Assembly: GCA_021014945.1 (NCBI GenBank)
Contig: MU266394.1
Coordinates: 1-64,000, forward strand
Direction: 5' to 3'
From: Leucogyrophana mollusca
Lineage: Eukaryota > Basidiomycota > Agaricomycetes > Boletales
DNA length: 64,000 bases
The notes under the pieces are model-generated. The model did not search any database. It was not told the DNA's origin and saw only the letters and a list, made by a program, of their open reading frames with translations. The first letter of the stretch is position 1, and every line of letters starts with the position of its first letter. This document shows, one piece after another, positions 43,102 to 55,971 of this stretch. The translations under genes and the position numbers were made by a program.

Positions 43102-44485
43102 ACCTGTACCACAGATAACGGCATCCAACCAATTCTCCAGATTTGCTGTAATTGTATCACCACTCTCACGTCATCATTCCTCCGATCGTTCTTTGTCCGG
43201 CTGCTGTCTGACGGCCTCGTCCTCCCCTCCCTCATCGCCTGATGGATCTCCGTCTCCAGCAAAATCTAGTCTCATCAACTCTGGTGTTTTCCTGGACGCC
43301 TCGTTTTCTCATTTTCTGTCTGGTTATACTGTCGAGCAGTGCAGATAATGTTATTCGGTTCAGTCCTTCACTACTCGCGATAATGACAGCTTCTCCCTAA
43401 CGACGAATTGGTTCATTGTTTTGTTCTGGAGAGCTGCGAAGGCTGCGAAGCCGATTGTCTCGATGGCGTTTGATAAGTGGCGTTTCGGCAGGCGCGACAA
43501 GCGCGGAGTGAGTGACAGCTGGAGGAAAAGCGGAGCCATTTGGAGGCTTATTGATAGTCTTGGGGTCTCGAACGGTGTCCATACTGAAAGCCGAGGTATG
43601 GGTCCGTTCGTCTTCGTGCCGAGTCTTTTCTCCGACTTATGATGCGACTCCGACTTCAGCGGCAGACAGCTGGAAAGGGAAGGCGACCATATGTCTAACC
43701 CAGAGAAAGAAGGTGAGCACCACGCAACGATTGGAAGGTGACCCAAAGCTGTTTTCGCCGCACTGCCACTGGGCGCCTTGCTCCCGCTTTACGATCACAA
43801 TGGCCGTGCCTCGAAAAGTGGTGTGGCGGTGAGGTGAGTCGGCTAGAAGACCCGCATGATGAGAGGCAAATGAAGGAATGCTTGTGCATCTGCTGACGAG
43901 AAGCTTCCTGGGACCTGCATGCTGGATTCCAGTATTGTCCCTGCTGACTGGCTACACCGGCAAGAAGGAACCTAGGGGTCATGCAGCCCTCCCAGCACGG
44001 AACGTGAGGCGTGGAGCGGGTCAAAGATGGAAAAAGAGTTCCATAGAAGGGTATAGTTTGGGTGCACAAGACGAGGCCAGCCTGAACAAGGTCATCCCAG
44101 GTAGTCAAACTGAGAAATTGATGATCAAGTCTAGCGCCAAGATTGGAAGGCCGCGATACCTGATACCTACTGCCGTAAACGGAGGCAAATGTCGCCCCTT
44201 GAAGTTCCCAGGAATTCTTGCACAAATGGGGTGGGACCCCGGGACCTCTAGCCCAACCAGCGATGATTAATTAAATAATTTGTTTGTTGAATCTGCCACT
44301 TGCAGCCCTTCCCGTTCTCGTCGAACGTTACTTATACCTGCCCTATGGCTAGAACGCGTCCTGTGTTCCCGTTTCTCCTCCCTATCTGACTCTCGTCCTT
44401 GTATATCTCGTCCACGTATATTCACTTGTAGCTCAACTGTTCTCTCCCCATTATTGTTTCATACTCTCCGATCACTTTAATCCAC
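43102..44485. other. Intergenic, no firm gene
   Basis: This runs between the PH gene and the first Zn2Cys6 gene. A 176-residue minus-strand open frame (43695-44225) and several plus-strand frames cross it. Composition and lack of motifs or introns suggest chance. 44,290-44,480 is pyrimidine-rich and likely the promoter/5' UTR of the next gene. Confidence 0.45.
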
Positions 44486-46660
44486 ATGGGGCCTGCACCT
44501 AAATCCCCTCAGGCTCGAAGAGCCGGAGCGCCCAAGGCAAAAGGCGCGGTGCGCGCTAAGTCGGGATGTTACACGTGCAGAATCCGTCGAAAGGTTCGTG
44601 CTTCGCCTGCCGAGACAGCCATTTCATTTCACACTTGACCTCATCGCTGACGTGTGCCATATTTTGCAGAAATGCGACGAGCAGCCCAATGAAGAGGGTA
44701 ACTGTCAAACCTGCGTCCGTCTCCGCTTGCAATGTCTTGGTTTTGGTGCCAAACGTCCCGAATGGCTGAGGGTAAGCATTTTTATGTTCTTTGGTTTTCC
44801 ATAATGACCAGGACACTGACGCCACACCAGGAAAACCGCAATGTTGTTGATTTACGAGAAAAAATCAAAGGCTTTCTCGCAGCCCAGGGCATGATCAAGG
44901 GCCACTCTGGATCGGGACCTCGCTCTGCAGAGCAGGAGCCGCATATATTATCTCTTTCCTCGGAATATGCTTCACCGAGCAACAGCCCACAAACGCCAAC
45001 ACTCTCAATCTCGTCAAGTGACGAGCAGCTTCCTGTGTCATCAAACTATCCACTGCGTGATATACCCTATTCAACCGCTCATGACACTCGTAAGTTGGTC
45101 ATCTTCTTTACAACCACACGGTTACTTATCGCTTGCAGGTCTACCCGCGATGCAAGAGCTAAGTCCAGACTCGCCTCTGGATGCATCTCGAGGGCATCTT
45201 TACCACCAAGATCTCGTCCTTCCCTACCCCAATCCTGCTATTATGTCCTCTACTAGCTTAGATTCCTCATGTAAGACATCGTATCGCTACTAAGTATTTG
45301 TATGTATAATAGTACTCAATGCCCTCCTTTGTTGGCAGGGTCGCTTCAAACGAGACAACCCCTCTCGGCTGCTCTCGCAAGCGCCTTTGCTCCGAGTTAC
45401 AACATTCACTTTACGGATGAAGACGACTTCTCAGCCACCAATCCTGATTTTGCGATCCCGCCCAGCTTTACCCCATACAATACTTGGGGTTTAGACGCGC
45501 GCCAAAATGAGTCACTCCAGCACTATATGCGGCATGTATTGGGACTCCAATACTGTCATGCCGATAAGTCACTAGAAAGCGTCATCTGGAACCTTATTAC
45601 CGCCAATCCCTCTGCGCGTGAAGCTGCCTGCCTACTTTCCGACCTCCACCGCAAAAGTATAAGTACCGGCGCTATTGGGTACTTGGACTCAGATGACCGA
45701 AATTCCTACAACCGCGTACACGCTATGGTTACTCGCAGCACATCATTTACTGAAGGGGAAGCTCTGGCTGGCTTGTGCATCGTTTCGTACTTCCTCTTTT
45801 CGGGAGGAAAGGGGCAATGGTACACCTTCCTCGACGTCGCCTGCAACTTCTCTCTGCAGATGTTATTCGATCCCCGTTACACCGGCCCATCAGACGCCTT
45901 ACTTCGCTGCAGCGAGAGCGCCCGCTTCATAATAAAGACCTCAATGTGGTTCGACGTCCTCGCCTCAGCGACGCTCGTCAGATGTCCGCATTTTATGGGG
46001 GTGTTCCGAGAAATATTCACGGAACGCCCTGCCACCATCGACGGTGTCCCAATTGATCCGCTCCCAGAACTCTCGATGATGTCCGTAATGGGATGCGAAA
46101 ATCACATCGTCCTCGCACTAGCAAGAACTGCCGAATTAGCTTTCTGGAAAGAGGAAAAAAAGAAGGCCGGCAGCCTGAGCGTGCCGCAACTTGTCCAGCG
46201 AGGTTTTGAGATCGAGGAGATTTTGCAACAACCCAGCACATTCTACCGGGACGGGGCAGAACAGGAGATGCTACGGCGCCGCCACTTGACCTCCGAAGTC
46301 TTCCGCGCTTCCGCCCGAGTATACCTTCACACCGTGATCTCAGGCGACTACCCTCAATGTCCCGAGATCGCTGAAGGTGTTCGCGACACAGTAGCCTGTC
46401 TTCACAAGGTTCCTACCGGTCAACTTTCCCGGTCGGTTGTGCGGAGCGCAGTCTTTAGCATCTGCATCTGTGGTTGTCTTACCGACGTTCAAGAATACCG
46501 GATATACTTACTGGGGCGACTACAGGAGCAGCTTAAAGAGCCCGCGGGCAACTGCTCACAAGTGATGCACCTCATGCGCGAGGTTTGGAGCAAGCGAGCC
46601 AGTGGACAGCCTGTTGACTGGCGACAAGTTATGCGCGAGTCGGAGATGCTCCTTGTTTAG
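44486..46660 (+). CDS. Zn2Cys6 transcription factor (TF1)
   Basis: A fungal binuclear-zinc regulator. Five exons (44486-44593, 44670-44771, 44831-45089, 45139-45270, 45339-46660) give 640 residues. The Zn2Cys6 cluster at about 28-57 reads CYTCRIRRKKCDE...CQTC...C with six Cys, preceded by a Lys/Arg-rich tail suited to DNA binding and nuclear import. An intron splits it between Lys-36 and Lys-37. A linker segment ENRNVVDLREKIKGFL follows, then Ser/Pro-rich sequence. The large last exon encodes a helical region like the fungal-specific transcription factor domain 2 (PF11951): LQHYMRHVLGLQ, FTEGEALAGLCIVSYFLFSG, WFDVLASATL and a terminal MHLMREVWSKRASG with VDWRQVM. Target genes are unknown. TF2 lies 1.9 kb downstream in the same orientation and shares the whole layout. 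Confidence 0.92.
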
Positions 46661-48566
46661 AAAAGTGGGTTTTCCTTCTGGTCGTCATTTATTCTCTTGG
46701 GACATTTTGCTCCTGTACCCGAAACTATTTTTCAAAACGATATCAGCCCATCCTGTGTCGCTCCATGTTATACGCTTTGCTTTCTGCGATTTTCTCCATA
46801 CCCAACAAATACCTTAGCATTTGTACACTATCGCATGCTGTCGTTATCCCCCACAGATCTAAAAAGTAATCTGCCGATCAATGGTTACCCCAGATTAGAG
46901 GTCATCCAAGGCTGAGCGGCCACCAGTTGGGCTGTACAGGCAAAGACATCGCCATATCACAAATGAAGGTAGTGGCAAGTGCCTCTACAGTGTTCCATCA
47001 TGATCTTGGAAGACCCTGTGGAGCCCCACATCCACATGCAAGACCGCCTAACAGGCCAAAGGGTGACCAACTTACCGCAGAGGTCTACGATCCCCGCGCT
47101 CCCGCCTCAATCACTGCTGATAGCAACGTTGTGACAATTGCGATGGAAAGACAAACCAGTAAGTCCTCGGACTGTCCCTTGACAAACGAAGACATTACAC
47201 ATGTAAACAAGCCGTTCTTCGGGTCAAACCTGCAGGAAAATATTTTGTTCGTGAGCCCGGGACCGGTAATCTCAGTACCCTTCTCCCCAATCTTCCGACC
47301 TTTGAAGTAACGCCTGACTCATCGGGGCTACCACCTGGCTTTGCAGGCTCGCGTACATAAGTACTTAGTCTGACAAGTAATATGTGCAATAGCATAAATT
47401 GCTTACTCAAGGTCATTTATTTACCTGGCTCTGGCACCGAAGTCAGTGGATTGCGAAGTGATCGGATCGACTCGATCATCCCGGCGCCAGACTCAGAGGC
47501 TGGAAAGTTTATAAAACCAATGCGTGATTCATTGACGGTGAGGCCGACCTGACGTCTATCCTCTATCTCAGTATCGACGTCACCCTTACTATTTCCTGCG
47601 ATAACACTGATCAATCCTGTGTATATCCCTACATCTCGGTAATTGCTTCAATTCTCTAGTTAGCCCCTCCTGTGTGGCAGTCCCCAGCTGATTTCGATTT
47701 TTGTCGGAAGTTGCAGCTCCAGCAGGGCTGTTGGCGCCTGTGCGGAAAACATCAAAGTCCTTGTCGCCGATTGACACAGATGATAGGCACCAGTTTGATG
47801 AAGCTAGAAACTGTCAGGTACAGCTGACGGATGTACAAAAATCAAACTTGCTTCCTGGGTAACCCAAGGCAGGACGAACACACGATGCGCAAGAGCGAGC
47901 CCGCCTAAGAGTGTTTACCGTGACCGGTCGGTTATGTTGTGCCTCAAGGCCTCGCGGATTTCATAGCATTTTGCAGCGCCTTGAACATCGGATGATTAGC
48001 TAATCACTCTCAGACTCTAAGATTCAGAGTTTCACCCTCAGCTCACCCTGCAGCGAAACGGTGAATGCAAGACGTTATTTTGAGAGGGACTTGCCCAATT
48101 TGTGACTTTTTTCCTAGAGCCTTTACCTACATGCACGAACGAAGCGGAGCATTCCTTGCCCGCGTCGCTTCATAACCTGTACCGATCGGACGACAAACTG
48201 ATCATAGCCTGCAGTGCGGAGTTAGTACCCGAGAAGAATTCCCGATTACAACACCCCACCCACGAGACGAGAATGGTTTCATGCACAGGAGGCTTTGCCT
48301 CCTTAGTGACCAAGACTTAGGGTGTCTTGATCAGCTTCTTTTAGTTCACCCGTGTTCCAAAATCCTAATCGTCATCACGCCGTCTTTTCTTTTGCGATCC
48401 TCCGACTTCTTTCGCCCATAGGCAGTCGGTGAATTCTATCCTGCTCAACACCGACCTTCACATCGCATTATATTCGGCATTGTACAGTTATCTACCTATA
48501 AGTCCCTTCCTCATATCCATACCTTTAGAACCCCCGAGTTGCAACTATCCAAGTGGCACTGCACGG
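46661..48566. other. Intergenic between the two Zn2Cys6 genes
   Basis: No gene was recognised in 1.9 kb. Open frames at 46927-47310 (+), 47417-47777 (-) and 48102-48320 (+) have no motifs. The 3' UTR of TF1 and the promoter of TF2 must lie here. Confidence 0.45.
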
Positions 48567-51036
48567 ATGTCCTATAGATACTATAATTCGTCAGCTAGCG
48601 GGAGTCAATCTCCTGCGTCTGAAATTCCATCGAACAATACCTCCCCCGCGCTGCTTACCACTCCCCTCTCAGCGTCTCGAGCATCGGATGAAACCGACTC
48701 GCAAAGTACCCAATCCCGCGGAACACCCAATAGAATGCCTGTTGACTTACCTCGTCCATCGTCTGCTGGAAAAGGAGGGTGCTGGTACGTGCTCGGTTCA
48801 TTTTGTGTCTTGTTCCTTCCTAACACTGTCTTCCCCACGACAGGACATGTCGATTGCGGAGAAAGGTGTGCCTCTGCCAATTGATAACACCCCGAACGTA
48901 CCTTGACTGTTTGTTGGTGGCGCGATAACAGAAATGCGACGAGCAGCGCGAAGGTGATTCATGCCATACATGCAATCGGCTCAGAATCAAGTGTCTGGGG
49001 TGGGGGAGTAGACGCCCAGACTGGATGCGTGTCAGTGTGACCACAATTCGAATGTATTACATACTGATAGAACTTCAGGACAAACAAGCTGTCGAAGCAT
49101 ACAAGGCTGACATCAAGGCCCAGCTCACGAGAGCAGGCCTCATTCGTGGCCAACCGCGGTCGTCGATATTGCAAGCAACATCAGGATCATCATCCGTCTT
49201 TTCGTCGCAGACATACCAGAGGCCAATAACTGAGCCAAAACTGCCTCGTATAAACGGGCTCATGGGCTACAGCTTCGTTGAGCCATTACGAGGCATGGTG
49301 GACGGTCCTTCGGTAATGCCGATGTTCGGTGCGTGCCGCCTATATCTCAGTAGTATTGTCGACTGACGGTAACACAACAGGTACGATGTTAGACTCACCG
49401 CAAAATATGTCTGTCTATGGAGATTCCTCTTTTCATCACCTGGATACCAATGTCACTTTTCCTTCGTCCACCTCATTACCATCCCTTGACGGACCGCATT
49501 TTGACACCCACTTCGAGGGCACCGCGCAATATGATCCGCGGACACTTGATGTATCGCCAATATCAAACCAAACTATCCAGGGAGAACATGTGTTCTATTA
49601 CTTTGAACACGTCCGAAAGCTGCAATATGCCTTTGCGGGGAATTCTGTCGCCAACATAACGTACTCGGTGAGTGAGCTCCGGGGCACCGGTGATCCACCC
49701 ACCTATCCCAATGGGTTTCTAAAGTCCATCCATTCTAGCTTGTACTCGAAGACCCGCAAGGTCCGGTGACAAACTCGTTATGTGCGTTGGCTAGCTTGCA
49801 CTACACTCGCTTGCATGCAGCGCTTGCACCGGAGACGCAAAGTACCACCCTTGACAACTCGCAGACCATGTTGTTCCACGACAGTGCGCAAGCCGAGCTG
49901 AGTAGAAGGCGACAAGGGCGTATTAGCGAATCTGATGCCATTGCGGCACTGCATCTCCTCAGTTTCTCCGTGCTTTCAGGTGGTGCGACAGACTGGCGGC
50001 CGATGTTTACCTTGGCCTGCAACTGGCTCGTACAGACCGGCATCACAGTCAATGAAAACCCAAAGCTAGCCATGATGAGCATGAGCGGCGCTGCGCGGCT
50101 GGCCTTAAAAACAACCATGGTAAGTTTCAACCAGTATTCGGGAACGACAGGGTATGCTCAAACCTTCGCGTCCCCCAGTGGTTAGATATAATGTCATCCT
50201 TGACGCTCGGAACAACACCCAAGTACTTACTTTTCTATCGGCGTCTATACCGCGGTGGAAATGGATACTGGGCTGGCTCGCGCCAGGCCACCAATGACGA
50301 CTTTGACCTTCGGATGGATGGTTTAATCGGATGTCCCGATGAGGTCTTGTTAGGCATCGCCGAGATTTCCACGTTGTCGCATTGGAAAGCACAGGAAATT
50401 CGCAAGGGTGCGCTGAGCATGCGGGAACTGATTCGACGTGGAGACGTCATCGAACAACATATTCGCTCACATCCCGACTTCGTGCCATGTAGAGAGGGAG
50501 ACCAGGTGCCGCTGCATCAGGATCTGGCTTCGGTCAGCCTCATCCATGATACGACGCTCACCGCAGCCAGTGGGCTTCCTGGAGTGGCATTTCCGACGGA
50601 GGACATGCGCCAACTTGTAGCCATAATCTTCCGCGAAGCGGCGGTCTTGTACTTGCATACCGTCCTCAGCGACGCTAACCCGGGTACGTTTCTGCGATGA
50701 GCCCTGCCGGGGAGACTGCTGATGTTCATGGCGGTTACAGGTGTTCCGGAGATCATCGCGTCCGTGGACGTGATCATCCAGACGCTGGGCCGGCTCCCTT
50801 CGTCAGTCGTGGACCGGTCATTGGTATTCCCAATCTGCCTAGCAGGATGCCTGACGGATGATCCTGTTAGGCGAGAAGTCCTGAAGGCCAGACTGCACGC
50901 ACAACAGGAAGGTTTCGGCAACATCCACCAAACCCAGAGGGTCATGGAGGCGGCTTGGCACCGTCGTGACTCCACGGGGGCAGCGGTTGATTGGCGGGAA
51001 CTACTTCGAGACCAGGGAAACCTGCTACTGGTCTGA
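48567..51036 (+). CDS. Zn2Cys6 transcription factor (TF2)
   Basis: Paralogue of TF1. Eight exons (48567-48784, 48844-48865, 48932-49030, 49079-49328, 49381-49667, 49739-50119, 50179-50683, 50741-51036) give 685 residues. The cluster CWTCRLRRKKCDE...CHTC...C starts at C72. It is cut by two introns, one after C72 and one at the Lys-Lys position also used in TF1, leaving a 22-nt exon that encodes TCRLRRK. The ATG at 48567 (MSYRYYNSS) is preferred, though in-frame upstream Met codons exist in the leader. The downstream part matches TF1: HVRKLQYAF, ISESDAIAALHLLSFSVLSGG, WLDIMSSLTLG, LYLHTVLSDANP and a closing VDWRELLRDQGNLLLV. Target genes unknown; the pair probably arose by tandem duplication followed by intron gain in TF2 or loss in TF1. 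Confidence 0.92.
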
Positions 51037-51986
51037 GAAGTTAGCCAATCTGCCTGCCAAATTTACGTCCTTTGACGAATTAATCTAACGAGCCATACTC
51101 TACGCACCTTTGTTATATTATCATGGTCTATTAGTTTCATTCGTGTTGTACGCCCATATATCAATAGCATCTCTAAAATGTTTCACTAGGAAAATTTATA
51201 AATCTATTGACAAGCATCACCAGTCATTTTAGGTAGACACGCACCTCCATTGAAATCAAAACGGACAAGCATTGCACATTGACCGATGACACTGGGAAAG
51301 CCAACGAGGGCTGCAAAGTACCACCAAAGAAAGGGCTCAAGAAGGGTGTAGCGCCATGTAGTGATATGGTTATATACCGAGCGACCGGGAATTAGCATTT
51401 CCCTTTGGGGACTTTTGGCGCCAGGCAAGCACCAATCACGACGCGAAGAAGGTGCTTCGGACGCTTTGTGATGGAGTAAAATAGAGACGCTGCACGGCCA
51501 TGGGTAAAAATATCAGATGCGGCTGGAGAGAGGTGTTCGTTGTCGTTAAGTACCGGCCACCAACCCAATGCGCGCAGCAAGTTCTCTACGCAGGCCAGCT
51601 GGGTAATAGTGAATAGCGCTCTCACGAGGCTCGTGGACCCTGGTGATTTTCAGTGTTCGTGGTTGTGTTCACAAGTGAAACCTTCAGCGCTGTCTTGGTC
51701 CCGGTGTTGGCGGTTCCGCCACAGCGTCCGCGATCGCGAGTTCGGCAATGATTCGGCAAGCCCCCTTACTTAAGTGGCTCGAAACGGCACAAACTCCCGA
51801 TTCCGGCCGGGCGAGAAAAGGCAAAAATCGGGCACGTGAGCGACGCGTTCAGAAAGACGAACCGCGTCGGCGCTTGCCGTGCTTTCTCAACTCGATCTAA
51901 ACCTTGCTCTACATCCACAGCACACGAATCTTTACGACGGTCACGAACATCAGAAATATCGAAGTCAAGGTTATAAAACCCTCCAA
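51037..51986. other. Intergenic; possible small minus-strand gene
   Basis: Two overlapping minus-strand open frames (51204-51428, 51392-51625) encode a hydrophobic stretch (LWWYFAALVGFPSVIG) and a Cys-containing end. They may be exons of a short membrane or secreted protein, but I could not make a convincing spliced model. 51,800-51,986 is the promoter side of the next gene, with ttataaaacc just before its ATG. Confidence 0.35.
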
Positions 51987-54133
51987 ATGTTCAAAGGAAT
52001 ATTGCCGTCAAGGAGGATATCCTCCTCAGACTTCACCATGGTCACCAACCCAATGGCAGGCGATGGGGGCCTCAACGGCAAGGAGAATGTACCCGATCCT
52101 GCTCATTCAGGTCCACAAATCAAGTCTAACAAACCTACTCTGCACAAAAATACCGCCAAGTTCTATGAAAAATCGAAAACAATAAAGATATCTCAAGACG
52201 TCCCCACTGAGCCAGTTATGATGAACCATGCCTTCGATAAACTCCTTGTGAGGAGCCCGTGCTGAATTGCGGCGTCCTTAGCTAACCAGACTCTGCTCAT
52301 AAAGGACGAGCTTCAGATACCTCCTACCCTACGACCAAAGCTTGCGAACATGGATGCAACTGTTAAGGCTGCCATGTTGAAATCCTCTCATGTGCTCACC
52401 TCCAATCCACCCGCATCACCTCCAATTACTCCTCGTACGATTCGCAAAGCCCGGAGTAGCGAATCCATAGCATCACCCCACCTCCCTTTACCCTCCCTCA
52501 ACTACGACAGCCGACCTACCGCCAGCAATGTGTGGGGTTCTGTTCTAGCGGGTAAAAGCACCACTGATTTGCACGCACACGAGGCTATGCGTGTGGGTCA
52601 TGAACGAGGGATGTCGTACGATATCCCGAGGACGTTGTCTCATGCACAAACACCCCCGGTCATACCCGGTGATCTCATCACGAGCAAGTCAAAAGACAAA
52701 GGGTTTGTCAAAAACATAACACCCGTCAAATTCTGTAGCATCTTGTCTGGCACATCCAGTACACAGCTCGAGGTCGAAACCGTGAAGAAACTCAGACTGT
52801 TACTTCGAAATGAATCGGCTAGGTGCACATTTAGTCGACTCTATACCACCTCTCGGCTCACCTGTTGACTCTCAGCTGGTCAGAAGAGTTCCTTCGTCTT
52901 GGCGGCTACAATGCGCTGCTAACAAGACTGAACGAAATCCTTGAGGTTGAATGGCGGTACGCCAATATTCAATATATAGCTGTACTCGTTTCTCAAGAGT
53001 CCCATTTAGCGAAGAACAGCACGACGACCATATATTGCATGAGCTCCTGCGCTGCTTCAAGGCCCTTTCCACCTCCTCCATAGGGTGCTTTGCTCTGCGT
53101 AGCTCTTGCCCAACACCTTTCGTGCAGCTCATTTCCCTTCTGTATTCGGACAAGAAACCCGGCGAAGTTGCGACTCGTCAGCTTATTGTCGACCTCCTCC
53201 TTATCTTGTTCGAAATATACCCCTCCTCTTCATTACCGTCCTCGAATGGCCGCCCACGCAGAGAAGCCTGGGAGACCGATCAACTCAAATCCTCAAGCGG
53301 TGTAATCGCCTTACCCGCTCCACACAAGACCTTTTACTCGCTCATCCGTGCCCTCCTGCTCACTCCTGCTCCACCACCCACGGAATCACCTGCAGCACCC
53401 GTGTCTCCACATGCGTTTATAGAATCGCTGCATCGACCAAGGATATACAAGTCTTACCTGCAGGAACTTTCTGACGTGTGCAGAGACTACTTTTGGGTAT
53501 TTTGTCATCCGAACAACACCGTCTGGAATCTTGCCGAGACAGACGAAGGGAAAGTTGAGAAGCCAAAGGCCCCAGGAGGCATGACAGGTGGAGTCGAATT
53601 CGAAGCCATGGCCTACTTCGTGAGTTGCATGAGTCAAAGATGACTGAATAGACTTACCATCTTCTCTGCGTAGACCACACACTTGAAGCTAATCAACGCG
53701 ATCGCCAAGGCGGCTCACGACCTGAATCTGTCCAAAGAACACGACCTTTCTGCCCATCGCTTCCATTCTGACCTCTTTGCCTCAGGCTTTGAACGTATCA
53801 TTCTCGTACGTGCCACTGCCCACCAACCCGTCTACTTTTTAATCATGGATCATACAGATTTCACGCAAAGCATCCGCAGCATATTATCCTACCCTCCACC
53901 TTGAACTGGCACGATACATTTCGTGGGCTGGCCTCGCGAGATATGAGCTCTCTTGGACTATTTCGAGGCTGGTTGGTCCTCCCCCGGCCGCGATGTGCAA
54001 GCCCGGCGCCGTGAGCTCGACGCGAACGGGCAGGGAAGGACAAGGCCCCGATGGCTCCCCGACCAAGAGAGGTCCTCCCGGCTTCGTTGGACTGCCCTCT
54101 CCTAAGAAGGTCGAGCCGATCAAGTTTGACTGA
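51987..54133 (+). CDS. Formin-type GTPase-binding domain protein without FH2
   Basis: Six exons (51987-52247, 52305-52822, 52876-52956, 53010-53619, 53674-53805, 53858-54133) give 625 residues. The architecture matches the diaphanous-formin GTPase-binding/FH3 armadillo region: FDKLLDELQIPPTLRPKLAN, VKAAMLKSS, SWSEEFLRLGGYNALL, RLNEILEVEWREEQHDD, LLRCFKALSTSSIGC, LLYSDKKPGEVATRQLI, LLLILFEIYPSS. No FH1 or FH2 follows; the protein ends with a basic Pro-rich tail (SPTKRGPPGFVGLPSPKK). It therefore binds Rho-type GTPases or another formin rather than nucleating actin itself. The introns all restore family sequence. An in-frame upstream start is possible, but the ATG at 51987 is preferred. A KEN tripeptide also occurs at LNGKENVPD. 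Confidence 0.85.
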
Positions 54134-54835
54134 GATGGAGAATTGCCGAGATCAGTGTTTCCTGATTTAACGTCGGATTTACTTATGTTGTGTGCTTTTG
54201 CGTTGTATTCGCTTCTTGTTGTACAAACGCCTTTCTTCGACCTGCCTGTAGATCTTGTTGCAGCGCGAAGAGCCTGGCTGCGCCACTCCCCGAAGTCACG
54301 CGCAAAGTCAAGCCATTCGAGCGAGGGGACGCAGCTGTCAAACACCTCTTTTCAACCTCTCCTTGTACCATATCTCAGTGTGCGAGTCACCCCTGGCGTT
54401 CGAATTCCGCGTTCTACGGTCATCGAGGTTGAAGTTTAAGCTAATATTCACATAAGTGGTCTCTTGGGTTGTGGCAGTATTCGTTGGACAGCGAAAAAGT
54501 TCAAACAGCCAGTTAGATATAGTACGCGGACGTAGATAACCCGGAACAGCTGAAGCCATGTCAGTGGTATTCAACAGTTGAGTACAAATACTCATTGGGT
54601 AGTCCGGCCTCAAAGCTGTTGACTTTCACTTGTCAACCTAGGGGCAAGTGGGCAGCAGCGGCACAGGATAGCAGCCCGAGAAAGCTGTCATGCATGGTAG
54701 AAACTCTATTCGGGAGGGGGCGGGATATCATAGTACAACTCTGACGGTCAACTGGTGGTTCGAGAAATAAAGGGAAACTAAATATACGGGTCTCAGAAGA
54801 ACTGAAGAAAAGGGAAATGAAACTCGGGTCAGCAC
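54134..54835. other. Intergenic, convergent 3' region
   Basis: This lies between the converging formin-type and multipass membrane genes. No gene was recognised. Confidence 0.5.
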
Positions 54836-55971
54836 TCAACGGCCGACCAAAAGTCGAGTTGTCTCCTCGTCACCGAACCATATCCCGCGTCTTCCCCACA
54901 TCTTCCTTGCTAACCCTGCGGCACTCCTCATAACCCAGCAGAGGGACAGAACCGCGAATGCGAATGCGCTCCAGTGCACAAACTCGGACTGGTCAAGCCG
55001 CTGGTGGGCATATATCGCCCACAGAGACCAGGAAATCGCAATGCAAGCTGGAAGGTCACCTTCCGCTGTCGAGTAGGCGTAGGCGAAGGATGTGCAGTTT
55101 AGGAAAAATCTGTTTATGCAGGTTTTTGTGAGCGTCATGGGTTGGAGAATGTAAAGGCCTACAGTCCGAGGAAAACAAAAGCCTTGGTCCATGAATCGGC
55201 AGCGTTCTGCATGGCGTTGACTCCGAAAGCTTCAAATGCCGAGTTGACTAGTAGTACCATTGTCCACCCGTGATAGAGCGAGAACGGAAGATGAAGGAAC
55301 AGTTCGTCAGATACGTTTCGCAGAGAAGTCTGCTTGATGACGCCATATACTTGCTGCCAGACTGTCAGATGAAGGTTCATAGTATAAAGGTGCAGCTTAC
55401 CGTCACGGTAGAACCCACGAAAATGATGAAAATAAGACCTGGAAGGCTATGAGGCTGATATTTTGGTCGGCAATAGACGAGCTTATCACACCATATCGAT
55501 ATTCGGCAATTGTCCAAGAGTACAGGTAGATGGTTGCGAGGATATTCAACAGTGGCAAATGCCATCCGATGCGTTCAACGATTATCTTTTTGCCTGGTTT
55601 TGAGAACTGGTAGATGATTGTTCCCAAAAGCAACAGGTGAATCAGCGGCCTATATGGGAGGTGAGAGATCAGGATCAACAACTAATAGTTGGCACTGCGA
55701 CAGGGTCGACCGCACCAAACAACATAAGCCCACGGGGCTGGAGTGAAGTATGTCTCCTTGCCAGTGTAGTATATGTCCTCTGGAGACAACACTGTGTAGA
55801 CGTTCGCTCCACAAACAAGCAGAAGGCACAGCACGTTAGCGAGCTGTAAAGCCGTCCAGCGATAAGGATCGGCAGCTAGCACTGACAGCAACCGGAACAT
55901 ACCTTCAGGCCAATACCATCGGTCCATGACTCGGTAGGAGCCCTAGAGAAAAAAGGCAGTTCAACAGGCAT
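54836..55971 (-). CDS. Multipass integral membrane protein
   Basis: Six exons (55971-55903, 55843-55716, 55649-55492, 55438-55401, 55353-55163, 55109-54836) give 285 residues in phase. Seven to eight hydrophobic segments are visible: LANVLCLLLVCGANVYTVL, PAPWAYVVWPLIHLLLLG, WHLPLLNILATIYLYSW, YGLIFIIFVGSTVTQVYG, LPFSLYHGWTMVLLVNSAF, AFVFLGLFFLNCTSFAYA, AIAISWSLWAIYAHQ and WSAFAFAVLSLCWVM. Aromatic-rich strings TYFTPAPWAY and HLPFSLYHGWT are hallmarks I associate with a widespread, functionally uncharacterised fungal membrane family. The Trp-rich character recalls TspO-like proteins, but I do not claim homology. All introns rest on frame continuity plus family-like joins. The short C-terminus is charged and probably cytosolic. 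Function unknown. Confidence 0.82.

Noticed and set aside
43695..44225. 176-residue minus-strand open frame
   Set aside because: Composition is unlike a folded protein, there is no family motif, and plus-strand frames overlap it equally well.
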